Counted from the stretch's first letter, positions 1-9,836 are shown. The stretch is 64,000 nt of DNA from an uncultured Bacteroidota bacterium (GCA_902520835.1 CABYPD010000001.1:124001-188000), one strand, 5' to 3'. The notes: a model not told the origin generated them from the sequence alone. Made by a program: numbers and translations.

Positions 1-373
1 CATTGAAAAAAAGAATAAAAAAATTATTCTTGATGCATATAACGCAAATCCTACAAGTATGAAATCTGCCATCGAATCATTTGAAAAAGTTGAAGGAAAT
101 AAAATAGTAATTCTTGGAGACATGTATGAGCTTGGAAAATATCAAAAACTAGAGCATGAAAAAATTATTGAAGTTTGTAATTCTAAGAAGATTGATAAAT
201 GCATTTTTATTGGTGAGATATTTTACAGATTAAAAAATAACATATCTTCAAATTATTTTTATAAAAACAAGACTGATTTTTTTAAAAATAACAATCAAAT
301 TGATGAAACCAACATCCTAATTAAAGGTTCAAGAGGAATGAAAATGGAAGAAATTTTTAAAAAAATATTTTGA
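1..373 (+). CDS. murF: UDP-N-acetylmuramoyl-tripeptide--D-alanyl-D-alanine ligase (MurF), C-terminal part, truncated by window start
   Basis: Frame 2 is open from the window edge: IEKKNKKIILDAYNANPTSMKSAIESF...KIVILGDMYELG, the Mur ligase C-terminal motif (DAYNANPxSM, ILGDMxELG). Confidence 0.93.
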   Translation, partial: IEKKNKKIILDAYNANPTSMKSAIESFEKVEGNKIVILGDMYELGKYQKLEHEKIIEVCNSKKIDKCIFIGEIFYRLKNNISSNYFYKNKTDFFKNNNQIDETNILIKGSRGMKMEEIFKKIF

Positions 374-1998
374 AAAAAATAATATTATTAGTTCTATTAC
401 TCTCGATTATATCTTGTAGTCAAAATAATTTAAAGAGATGGGTGAACTATGATCAATCGTCAGAAATAATTGAAAATTTAGAAAATAAAAATCAAAGACT
501 TAGATACAAAAGAATCCAAAGCATGTCAAACAATAAAAATGACCTTATAAATGGATTTGAAGATGAAATCTCGATTTTTCTTAAAACTAGATATGATAAA
601 ATTAAAAACTTGATAATTGAAAAATCAATACCACAAATTCAAAAAAGTGTTTCTAAAGGGAAATTTTCATACTATGAATTAACTCTGTTTTATTTATCCA
701 GAATTTATTTAATAGAATTTGATAAGGAAGAGTATTTAAATTCTATTATCTCAATTAATAAAAATGCTCTTTCTGAAGCAAAATTGAGAGATAAAAATAT
801 TACTCCTAATGTGAATTCAATTTATGGAATTCCTATTCTTCTGAAAGATAATGTTGGGTTTGAAGGGCTTGCAACGACCGCAGGTGCTTACAGTTTAAGA
901 GATAATTTCACAAAAGATGCATACATAGTAGAAAAATTAAAAAACTCAGGCGCAATAATTTTAGGAAAAACTAACCTAAGTGAATGGGCTAATTATTTTT
1001 GCTTAGGATGCCCAAACGGGTATAGTGCGATGGGAGGTCAGACATTAAATCCATATGGCAGAAAAAAGATTGATACTGGTGGTTCAAGCTCAGGGAGTGG
1101 TGTAGCAACAACATCAAATTTAAGTTCTGTTTCAATCGGATCTGAAACCTCTGGATCAATATTATCACCATCGTCATCTAATTCTCTAGTTGGAATGAAA
1201 CCTACCATTGGTTCTGTTAGTAGATCTGGCATTATTCCTATTTCCTCTTCTTTAGATACTGCTGGTCCTATGACAAAATTTGTTATTGATAATATAATTG
1301 TAATGAACTCAATTATTGGGTTTGATAAGAACGATCCATATTCTTATAAAAAACAACCAATCAATTTAGATTTAGTAAAAAGTTCTGATCTAAGTAATTA
1401 TAGACTAGGATATTATTCCAACTACTATCAAAATGACTCATTATACAGAACAAATATTGATTTGTTAGAGTTAAATGGTGCTAAAGTCGTAGAAATCAAT
1501 CCAAAAAATATTTCTCTTCCTAATTTTAGAAAACTTTTGGATGAAGATATGAGAAGAGATCTGTTGAAATATTTTAATGATTATGGCAATGAAAATCTTG
1601 TAGTTAATGATATAAAATCAATAATAAATTACAATTCTTTAGACACTATCAATAGAGCTCCATACGGACAAGAAATTTTTAAGAGCATCATAAAAGATAC
1701 CATGAGTGAATATGATTATAAATTAATGAAAGAAAAATTATTGTTTAATGGTAATAAATTTTTTGATTTAGATTATAATAAATATGACCTAGATGCAGTT
1801 ATCTCAATTAATAATTACCATGCAAGTTATGCGGCTGTAGCTCACAATCCATGCTTAACTGTTCCTATGGGTTTTAGAAATGATAATTCACCAGCGGGTT
1901 TAACATTTATTGGAGCATCTAAAAATGAACAAATACTATATGAAATTGGTTATGCTTTTGAACAAGTCTCGAAAAAAAGAAGAAAACCTAATAACTAA
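370..1998 (+). CDS. Amidase signature family protein, predicted lipoprotein
   Basis: Amidase signature with GGSSSGSG, GSETSGSI and KPTIGSVSRSGIIPISSSLDTAGPMTK; lipobox-like N-terminus LLSIISCSQ. TTG start overlaps the murF stop (TTGA). Confidence 0.9.
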   Translation: MKKIILLVLLLSIISCSQNNLKRWVNYDQSSEIIENLENKNQRLRYKRIQSMSNNKNDLINGFEDEISIFLKTRYDKIKNLIIEKSIPQIQKSVSKGKFSYYELTLFYLSRIYLIEFDKEEYLNSIISINKNALSEAKLRDKNITPNVNSIYGIPILLKDNVGFEGLATTAGAYSLRDNFTKDAYIVEKLKNSGAIILGKTNLSEWANYFCLGCPNGYSAMGGQTLNPYGRKKIDTGGSSSGSGVATTSNLSSVSIGSETSGSILSPSSSNSLVGMKPTIGSVSRSGIIPISSSLDTAGPMTKFVIDNIIVMNSIIGFDKNDPYSYKKQPINLDLVKSSDLSNYRLGYYSNYYQNDSLYRTNIDLLELNGAKVVEINPKNISLPNFRKLLDEDMRRDLLKYFNDYGNENLVVNDIKSIINYNSLDTINRAPYGQEIFKSIIKDTMSEYDYKLMKEKLLFNGNKFFDLDYNKYDLDAVISINNYHASYAAVAHNPCLTVPMGFRNDNSPAGLTFIGASKNEQILYEIGYAFEQVSKKRRKPNN

Positions 1999-3281
1999 TT
2001 GTTTAAAAGATAATCAATTGCTAGAGAAGTCATTGATCTGACTCCAGTTTCAATTGCAGAATCATCAACATAAAAATCAGGAGTATGGTGAGGGGCAACT
2101 TTAGAAAGGTCTTCCCCAACTTTTGATCCACCGATAAAAAAGTAAACACCTGGAATTTTCTCTTGAAAATATGAAAAATCCTCAGCGCCTGTTATAGCCT
2201 TCATTAAATTGACATTTTTTTCTCCATTTACTCTGTTAAGAGTTGGTAGGACCTCTTGATACAAAAAAGGGTCATTATATGTTATTGGATAGGATACCAA
2301 GTAGGTTATTTTAGCATCAACGTTATTAGATTTAGCAACATTGTAGACTATTTCTTCTAATCTTTTTAAAACGATTTCTTTCATATTTTTATCCAATGTT
2401 CTGATAGTTCCTAGCATATACAAATCTTCAGGAATTATATTACTTCTTACACCGCCATGGATACTTCCTATAGTTACAACTGCTCCTGCTTCAGTTAGCG
2501 GTAAACTTCTACTTACAATAGTTTGTAAAGAATTAACAATTTGTGATGCGGTGACGATAGGGTCTCTACCAGTCCATGGTGTTGATCCATGAGTCTGAAC
2601 ACCTTTTAAATCAATTCTAAATTCATTTACTGCAGCCATAATTCCCTCCGGTCTTAGGTGCACTTGACCAGCATACATTCCAGACCAAACATGAAGTCCA
2701 AAAATTGCATCAACATCCGGATTTTTTAAAACTCCTTCTCTTACCATTAATTCTGCACCACCATCCTCACCTGCTGGAGCACCTTCCTCAGCTGGTTGAA
2801 AAATAAATTTTACTTGCCCTGGAATTTCATCTTTAATTTCATATAAAATTTTAGCCGTTGACAACAATATTGCAGTGTGCATATCATGACCACAGGCATG
2901 CATGACTGGAACTTCCTCACCATTGTATATACCCGTCATTTTTGATGCCCACGGTATATTAGCTCTTTCTTTGACAGGAAGACCATCAATATCAGCTCTT
3001 AGTCCTACTACTGGACCTTCTTTTCCTTCATTTAAAATAGCTACTACACCTGTTTTTGCGATACCTGTTTTTGGATTATAACCTATTTTTCTGAGTTCTG
3101 CAGCAATTCTTTCAGCAGTTTTGAACTCTCTGTTACTTAATTCTGCGTTTTGATGAAACCAATGTCTGAGTTCAATTGTTTCTTCAATATTTTCTTGAAT
3201 TAAATTATCAACTCTTTCATCAAACTTTTGTGAGTTAGATAGAGTACTAAATAAAATTAATAGATAGAATATATATTTCAT
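1995..3281 (-). CDS. M20-family amidohydrolase/peptidase, exported
   Basis: RHWFHQNAELSNREFKT, HACGHDMHTAILL, FQPAEEG and GAEDFSYF motifs; N-terminal signal peptide. Confidence 0.92.
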   Translation of the reverse strand: MKYIFYLLILFSTLSNSQKFDERVDNLIQENIEETIELRHWFHQNAELSNREFKTAERIAAELRKIGYNPKTGIAKTGVVAILNEGKEGPVVGLRADIDGLPVKERANIPWASKMTGIYNGEEVPVMHACGHDMHTAILLSTAKILYEIKDEIPGQVKFIFQPAEEGAPAGEDGGAELMVREGVLKNPDVDAIFGLHVWSGMYAGQVHLRPEGIMAAVNEFRIDLKGVQTHGSTPWTGRDPIVTASQIVNSLQTIVSRSLPLTEAGAVVTIGSIHGGVRSNIIPEDLYMLGTIRTLDKNMKEIVLKRLEEIVYNVAKSNNVDAKITYLVSYPITYNDPFLYQEVLPTLNRVNGEKNVNLMKAITGAEDFSYFQEKIPGVYFFIGGSKVGEDLSKVAPHHTPDFYVDDSAIETGVRSMTSLAIDYLLNN

Positions 3282-3299
3282 TAGTTTTAAATTATGAAA

Positions 3300-5882
3300 T
3301 TAATTTCTGATAACAATTTCATCACCAAAAAAATCTACAATTAATTTGTTTTTAATACTTACTTTTTCTGAAAGAATCATTTTACTTAGATTATCTAATA
3401 TATTTTTTTGAATAACTCTTTTAACAGGTCTTGCTCCATATTCTGGATCAAAACCTAATTCGGAAAGTTTTTCAAGTGCCTCATCAGTTATTGAAAGATC
3501 TATGTCCTTGTCTTTTAATTTATTTGATAGTTTATTAAACTGTAATTCAACAATTTTTTTAATTTCATTTTTCGTCAAGGGTGAAAATAAAATAATATCA
3601 TCTATTCGATTTAAGAACTCAGGTTTCAAATTCTTTTTTAAAAGTTTCATTGATCTCTTTTTGGCTGTAGATTTAGCAATATTAAAATTATCAATTTCCT
3701 GAAATGATTTTTGAATTTCATTACTACCCATATTACTTGTCATAATTACAATTGTATTTCTAAAATCTGCTGTTCTGCCCTTACTGTCTGTTAATCTTCC
3801 CTCATCAAGCAATTGCAATAAGATGTTAAATGTATCAGGATGAGCTTTTTCTATTTCATCAAGCAGAATTACTGAGTAGGGACGTCTTCTAACTGCTTCT
3901 GTCAATTGTCCTCCTTCATCATATCCAATATAACCTGGTGGAGCTCCTATTAACCTACTAACAGAATGTTGTTCTTGATATTCACTCATATCTATTCTAA
4001 CTATATTTTGTTCGTTATCGAATAGAATTTCAGCAATTGCTTTAGCTAATTCAGTTTTACCAACTCCAGTTGTTCCTAGAAATAAAAAACTACCAATTGG
4101 TTTGTTATCATCTTGTAATCCAGATCTGCTTCTGCGAATTGAATCACTAATGGATCCAATAGCATCTGACTGACCTACTAGTCTTTTAGAAATTTCGTTC
4201 TCTAAATTCAATAGTTTTGATTTTTCAGACTTTATCATTTTTGAGACTGGAATTCCTGTCCATTTAGAAACGACTTCAGCAATATTATCAAAAGTTACTT
4301 CTTCGTTTAGAATAGAATTTTCATTGAAATATTTTGACATTTCATGTTCGTAATCTTTAAGTTTTTCTTGTAGCTCTTTTATCTTGCCATATCTAAGTTC
4401 CGCAACTTTGGCATAATCTCCTTCTCTTTCACACTTATCAGCCTCAGATTTTAATTCATCGATATTTATTTTTGTTTGTTGGACCTTATCAATTACATTT
4501 TTTTCATTTTCCCACTTTGTATAAATTAAATTTCTATCATTTTTTAATTCAGATAATTGATCATTTAATTCTTTAATTTTCTTTTTATCATTCTCTCTTT
4601 TTATAGCAACAAGCTCAATCTCAATTTGTCTAATTTTTCTGTCTAGATTATCTAGTTCTTCAGGCTTAGAATTTATTTCTAATCTTAATTTTGAAGCAGC
4701 TTCATCCATTAAATCAATTGCTTTGTCTGGCAGAAATCTGTCAGAAATATATCTGCTAGATAATTTTACTGCCCCAATTAATGATTCATCTAAAATCTTT
4801 ACTTTATGATGAGCTTCATATTTTTCTTTAATTCCTCTAAGTATAGAAATTGAATCTTCTATATTTGGTTCATCAACAAATACTTTCTGAAATCTTCGCT
4901 CTAAAGCCTTATCTTTTTCAAAATACTTTTGAAATTCATCGAGTGTTGTAGCTCCGATTGCTCGCAATTCTCCTCTGGCAAGTGCAGGTTTTAATATATT
5001 TGCTGCATCCATAGCTCCTTGCCCACCACCTGCTCCAACTAAGGTATGTATTTCATCAACAAATAGTATTATTCTACCATCACTATTAATTACTTCCTTA
5101 ATTACTGTCTTTAATCTTTCCTCAAACTCACCTTTATACTTGGCACCAGCTATTAAGGCTCCCATATCAAGAGCATAAATTAATTTCTCTTTTAAATTTT
5201 CAGGAACATCACCTTCAACTATTCTTTTTGCTAATCCTTCAGCAATTGCAGTTTTGCCAGTTCCAGGTTCTCCAACAAGTATTGGGTTATTCTTTGATCT
5301 TCTTGAAAGTATCTGTAATAACCTTCTTATCTCATCATCTCTTCCAATTACAGGATCTAATTTACCATCAGTTGCTTGAGAAACTAAGTTGATAGCATAC
5401 TTATCAAGCGCATTAAAGTTATCATCATCTGAGGATGATTTAACCTTCTCACCCTGTCGCATTTTAGATAATACATTCTTTACTTTTTGAGCAGTATAAC
5501 CAAAACCATTTAGAACTTTAGACAGCTCACTATTTGAATCAATTAGAGAGATTAAAAGATGATCGACTGAAACATAATTATCACCCATTTTTTTTGAGTG
5601 GCTAACTGCCTTCATCAATGTCTTGGAGGAATTTTGAGAAAATCCGATAAATTCACCTTTTACTTTCGGAATTGAATCAATCATTTTTTCAACTGTTGAT
5701 TTGACTATTGAATTATTAATTTCCAATTGTGTTGTGACATATGGGAATATATTTTTATCATTATCTATTATTGACTTAAGAATGTGACTATCTTGAACTG
5801 TCTGATGGCTTTTATCAATAGCATTTTGTTGAGATTCTTGCAGAATTTCTTGAATCTTAAAAGTAAATTGATCTGTTTTCAT
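3300..5882 (-). CDS. clpB: ATP-dependent chaperone ClpB
   Basis: Two AAA+ modules (GEPGTGKTAIAEGLA; GTTGVGKTELAKAIAE), a coiled-coil middle domain and the Clp N-domain; 860 aa. Confidence 0.97.
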   Translation of the reverse strand: MKTDQFTFKIQEILQESQQNAIDKSHQTVQDSHILKSIIDNDKNIFPYVTTQLEINNSIVKSTVEKMIDSIPKVKGEFIGFSQNSSKTLMKAVSHSKKMGDNYVSVDHLLISLIDSNSELSKVLNGFGYTAQKVKNVLSKMRQGEKVKSSSDDDNFNALDKYAINLVSQATDGKLDPVIGRDDEIRRLLQILSRRSKNNPILVGEPGTGKTAIAEGLAKRIVEGDVPENLKEKLIYALDMGALIAGAKYKGEFEERLKTVIKEVINSDGRIILFVDEIHTLVGAGGGQGAMDAANILKPALARGELRAIGATTLDEFQKYFEKDKALERRFQKVFVDEPNIEDSISILRGIKEKYEAHHKVKILDESLIGAVKLSSRYISDRFLPDKAIDLMDEAASKLRLEINSKPEELDNLDRKIRQIEIELVAIKRENDKKKIKELNDQLSELKNDRNLIYTKWENEKNVIDKVQQTKINIDELKSEADKCEREGDYAKVAELRYGKIKELQEKLKDYEHEMSKYFNENSILNEEVTFDNIAEVVSKWTGIPVSKMIKSEKSKLLNLENEISKRLVGQSDAIGSISDSIRRSRSGLQDDNKPIGSFLFLGTTGVGKTELAKAIAEILFDNEQNIVRIDMSEYQEQHSVSRLIGAPPGYIGYDEGGQLTEAVRRRPYSVILLDEIEKAHPDTFNILLQLLDEGRLTDSKGRTADFRNTIVIMTSNMGSNEIQKSFQEIDNFNIAKSTAKKRSMKLLKKNLKPEFLNRIDDIILFSPLTKNEIKKIVELQFNKLSNKLKDKDIDLSITDEALEKLSELGFDPEYGARPVKRVIQKNILDNLSKMILSEKVSIKNKLIVDFFGDEIVIRN

Positions 5883-5930
5883 TAATTATTTTTAAAGTGT
5901 ACATCAAAATATATTCCTCAATAAATTTAT

Positions 5931-5941
5931 GTCAGATTGAC
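5931..5941. promoter_or_regulatory. Inverted repeat GTCA-GAT-TGAC upstream of clpB
   Basis: TATGTCAGATTGACGTATA; lies 17 nt upstream (minus strand) of TATATTTTG in the clpB leader. Confidence 0.35.
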
Positions 5942-5973
5942 GTATAATTATATAGATATCAAGACATTATGTC

Positions 5974-6381
5974 TTATTCTCCAACTATTGTGATAATTAT
6001 TTGCCTTGATGATGCTTGATTTCTATGTTCACACAAGTAAACTCCTTGCCAAATACCAATTTGAGGTATCCCATTTTTTATAGGAAAATTAACTGATGAA
6101 CCCAAAATAGAACTTTTTATATGTGAAGTCATATCGTCTTTACCCTCAAGTGTATGAGTATAATGATTATCATTTTCACTGACCAACTTATTAAAATGAT
6201 TTTCAAAATCTGTTCTGACAGCTGGATCTGCATTCTCATTAATTGTTAAGCTTGCGGATGTGTGCTTAATAAAAACATTTACAATTCCGTTCATATTAGG
6301 TAATTCATCAAATATTACATTACTAATTAAGTGGAATCCTCTAGGAAATGGTTTTAATGTAATTTCTTTTTGAAATATCAT
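5974..6381 (-). CDS. YjbQ/UPF0047 family protein (secondary thiamine-phosphate synthase type)
   Basis: HTSASLTINENADPAVRTDFE...HTLEGKDDMTSHIKSS...GIPQIGIWQGVYLCEHR is characteristic of the family. Confidence 0.92.
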   Translation of the reverse strand: MIFQKEITLKPFPRGFHLISNVIFDELPNMNGIVNVFIKHTSASLTINENADPAVRTDFENHFNKLVSENDNHYTHTLEGKDDMTSHIKSSILGSSVNFPIKNGIPQIGIWQGVYLCEHRNQASSRQIIITIVGE

Positions 6382-6404
6382 AAAATAAAATTATGTTAGA
6401 TTAA

Positions 6405-6908
6405 ATGAAAGATTACAAAAAATCTTGGAGCATTAATTTAACAAAAAGAATTAACTCAAGAGATAAAGATATTTGGAATCTTATTTCCTCTCCAAATAAT
6501 TTAGAATTATTTCACCCATTTTGTAAATCAAATAAAGTAATTAAATGGCCTGGTAAAGGCTCAATTGATGAACTAACATACTTAAATGATATTAAATTAA
6601 TAAGAAACTTTATTTTTTGGAACGAAAATAAAGGCTATGAACTTTTAATTGGTAGAGAAAATGGTAAAAAATCATTAGTTAAATGGGATATCTTTAAAAA
6701 AAATAACAAAAATTTTCTTTCTATAACAGTTTATCCACACTACATGAGAAATAGAAGTAAAATAATTTCTTTTTTTCCCTACTTTATATTCGTTAAACCA
6801 AACTTAAAAAAATACTTAGAGAGTGTTTTAGGTGGACTGGATTGGTACTTAAAAAATAAAAAGACTATTCCTAAAAACCATTTTGGAAAGCACAAATGGT
6901 TCTCATAA
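6405..6908 (+). CDS. SRPBCC-like protein
   Basis: 167 aa; N-terminal SPNNLELFHPFCKSNKVIKWPG pattern resembles START/SRPBCC proteins. Weak family assignment. Confidence 0.6.
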   Translation: MKDYKKSWSINLTKRINSRDKDIWNLISSPNNLELFHPFCKSNKVIKWPGKGSIDELTYLNDIKLIRNFIFWNENKGYELLIGRENGKKSLVKWDIFKKNNKNFLSITVYPHYMRNRSKIISFFPYFIFVKPNLKKYLESVLGGLDWYLKNKKTIPKNHFGKHKWFS

Positions 6909-6927
6909 TACAATTTGTTTAAATTAA

Positions 6928-8391
6928 CTATGTATTAATATCATTAAAATATGTACCTATTGAATCTTTGAATTCTAAACCGTCAAGCATTCTGTTTTTA
7001 TCTAATTTCTTAAAAGCAGACATACCCCAAAGCAATAATTCTTTAAAAAATAATAAATCTTGTTTTTTTTGGTTGTTACAATATTTATCAATTAAATCAT
7101 CAAGAGGTTTTACTGAATTTAATACTTTTTCATATTCAACATTAGTAAATTCATCACCAATAAAAATTTCATTTTCATTAACTAAAAACCACTCAACGAC
7201 TTCATCATAGGGAGAGACTTCATCTTGTTTTTGCAACTTTTTGATCTCTGGAAAATATTTTACGAATATTGATTTAACTCCTTCATTTATCAAGTCATAC
7301 GATATCTGGTCGGCACCTTGTTCCTCTCCCTCATAAACTAACTCAATTTTTCCATTGATTGCTGGAATAATCCCGGCGAAGTCTGATAATCTAATTACTG
7401 AATTATCCTCACCATTAATAAGCATCCTTCTTCTAGTAGTACTAACTAAATTTTCAAATGCTGTAATACTCATCCTTGCACTTACTCCACTTTTATAATC
7501 AACATAATCACTTTTTCTAGCAGCAAAATTTATTTCTTCTACTAAGTCTTTGGCTATTTCAGGAACATATACATTTGAATAAGATGAATTTGCCTCTTGA
7601 TTTGTAATTTTTTTTGAAACCTCTATGGATAAGGGATAATGAGTAATTATTTGAGATCCAATCCTATCTTTGAGAGGCGTAACAATACTTCCCCTATTTG
7701 TATAATCTTCAGGATTTGCAGTAAAAATAAACTGGAGATCAAGTGGTAATCTTAATTTAAACCCTCTGATTTGTATCTCTTTTTCCTCCAAAATTGAAAA
7801 TAATGCAACCTGTATTCTAGCTTGTAAATCTGGAAGTTCGTTAATAACAAATATTGATCTATTGGCCCTCGGAATCATTCCAAAATGAATAACTCTTTCA
7901 TCAGAATATGATAATTTTAGAGAAGCTGCTTTTATTGGATCAATATCACCAATAAGGTCGGATACAGTAACATCGGGTGTTGCTAATTTTTCATAAAATC
8001 TTTCAGATCTATGAATCCAATTTATTTTCGTATCATCACCTTTATTATTGATGATTTTTTTTGCATAATTTGATATTGGATCTAATGGATCATCATTAAT
8101 TTCTGATCCATCAACAACAGGAATCCACTCGTCAAGTAAATCAACCATTTTTCTTGCTAATCTTGTTTTTGCTTGTCCTCTTAGTCCTAAAAAATTAATG
8201 TTATGTTTTGATAATATAGCTCTCTCAAGATCAGGGATAACTGTATTTTCATAACCATATATTCCAAAAAATGAAGGTTTACCATTTTTAAGTAAATTAG
8301 ATAAATTATCACTGAGTTCGTCTTTAATACTTTTTGACTTATAATTTATTTTTTTTAAATCTTTTATAGTTGAGTAAACTGGTTTTTTCAT
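6928..8391 (-). CDS. MoxR/magnesium chelatase ChlI-like AAA+ ATPase
   Basis: LGLRGQAKTRLARKM Walker A-like region, ELPDLQARIQVALFSILEEKEIQIRG, FTANPEDYTNRG; adjacent to a VWA gene. Confidence 0.88.
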   Translation of the reverse strand: MKKPVYSTIKDLKKINYKSKSIKDELSDNLSNLLKNGKPSFFGIYGYENTVIPDLERAILSKHNINFLGLRGQAKTRLARKMVDLLDEWIPVVDGSEINDDPLDPISNYAKKIINNKGDDTKINWIHRSERFYEKLATPDVTVSDLIGDIDPIKAASLKLSYSDERVIHFGMIPRANRSIFVINELPDLQARIQVALFSILEEKEIQIRGFKLRLPLDLQFIFTANPEDYTNRGSIVTPLKDRIGSQIITHYPLSIEVSKKITNQEANSSYSNVYVPEIAKDLVEEINFAARKSDYVDYKSGVSARMSITAFENLVSTTRRRMLINGEDNSVIRLSDFAGIIPAINGKIELVYEGEEQGADQISYDLINEGVKSIFVKYFPEIKKLQKQDEVSPYDEVVEWFLVNENEIFIGDEFTNVEYEKVLNSVKPLDDLIDKYCNNQKKQDLLFFKELLLWGMSAFKKLDKNRMLDGLEFKDSIGTYFNDINT

Positions 8392-9540
8392 TTAAATTTT
8401 TCTTTTTTTATTATTATTATAATCTTCAAAAATCATTTCTCCAAGATTGTCTAAGCCAGTGTAAAACGCTTTTCCTCCATTTGCTTTAGAAAACTCTCTA
8501 ACAAAATGCTGAAGATATGAATCTCTAGCAATCATAAAAGTTGTAATTGGAATTTTTAACTTTCTTGCTTGTTTTGCCATATTATAGCATTTATTGATGA
8601 TCTTAGGGTCTAAACCAGCACTATTCTTATAAAAACTTCCATCGCTTAACTTTAAACAACTTGGTTTACCATCTGTAATCATTAAAATTTGCTTATTATT
8701 ATTCTTCTTTCTTTTTAAAATATCCATTGCCAATTGGATACCTGCAACTGTGTTTGTATGGAACGGACCAACTTTTAAATAAGGTAAATCCTTAAGCTCT
8801 ACAACTTTAGCTTCATTTCCAAAAACAATAATATCTAATGTGTCTTTTGGGTATCTAGTTGTTATTAACTCTGCCAAGGCCATAGCTACTTTTTTTGCGG
8901 GAGTTATCCTATCCTCACCATAAAGAATCATACTATGACTAATATCAATCATCAATACAGTACTCATCTGAGATTTAAAAGCCCCGTTAGTTACAACTAT
9001 ATCATCCGAAATTAAATTCAATTCATCGCTACCAGTTCGTGTATACATGTTTTTCAAACTTTCACTGATTATAATTTTATCAAATGAATCACCATATTCA
9101 AAACTTTTAAAATGAGACAAATCATTGTCGTTTGGAGAAGAAAATTTTGATTTATGATTACCTTGTTTGGACTTCTTAATTTGACCGAAAATCTTTTTTA
9201 GTGCAAATTTTCTCAAGGCCTTTTCCATTTTAGATGTAATCTTTAAGAATTCCTTAGATGAATTAACACCAATTTCTGTAGATATATATCCTTTCTTCAA
9301 TAAATCATTAATAAAGTCATCAATAGTATAGTCATCATTGGTTAATAAATATTCTTTATCTAACTCCCTTAGCCAATTAATTGCTTCATCAAAATCACCG
9401 GAAGTGTAAGTTAATAGTTCTTTAAATATTTCTAGAAGTTTATCAAAAACAGATATTTTTTCATTAGAAAAATTAGAAAAAGTCCAGCCTGAAATTGGAA
9501 TATTATTAAGAAATTTCACAAAATATAATTTGCAAATCAA
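8392..9540 (-). CDS. VWA-domain protein (partner of the adjacent AAA+ ATPase)
   Basis: MIDISHSMILYGEDRITPAKKVAMALAEL (MIDAS DxSxS variant), GIQLAMDILKRKKNNNKQILMITDGKPS. Confidence 0.88.
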   Translation of the reverse strand: MICKLYFVKFLNNIPISGWTFSNFSNEKISVFDKLLEIFKELLTYTSGDFDEAINWLRELDKEYLLTNDDYTIDDFINDLLKKGYISTEIGVNSSKEFLKITSKMEKALRKFALKKIFGQIKKSKQGNHKSKFSSPNDNDLSHFKSFEYGDSFDKIIISESLKNMYTRTGSDELNLISDDIVVTNGAFKSQMSTVLMIDISHSMILYGEDRITPAKKVAMALAELITTRYPKDTLDIIVFGNEAKVVELKDLPYLKVGPFHTNTVAGIQLAMDILKRKKNNNKQILMITDGKPSCLKLSDGSFYKNSAGLDPKIINKCYNMAKQARKLKIPITTFMIARDSYLQHFVREFSKANGGKAFYTGLDNLGEMIFEDYNNNKKRKI

Positions 9541-9578
9541 ATGCCAAGTTTGATTTGATTTCTTAAAAAAATAAAATA

Positions 9579-9602
9579 GGCGATACTGGACTCGAAATCA
9601 AC
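9579..9602 (-). pseudogene. tRNA 3'-end remnant (T-arm plus acceptor half)
   Basis: + strand GGCGATACTGGACTCGAAATCAAC is near identical to the 3' end of tRNA-Val at 11839 (GGGTGATACTGGATTCGAACCAGT); no matching 5' half nearby. Confidence 0.55.
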
Positions 9603-9836
9603 TTTTTAACAATTAATTTTCTATAACTTAATTTTTAAACTTTTCAGTTAAGAATCATTTTATGTTCTAAGAAGTATAACTTTTTTTTTCAATATTAATA
9701 AAAAATTAATGTGAACATAATCTGTGCAAATTAATTTTTCATTCCAAAATTATTAAACTTAAAGAATATATCATATTTAACTTTTACTTATTATTTATAA
9801 AACATTAACGTCATATTTATGTGGTTGTTTTGTAAT

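Noticed and set aside
9579-9602. A functional tRNA at this position
   Set aside because: No D-arm, anticodon arm or complementary acceptor 5' half in the flanks; only a remnant is supported.
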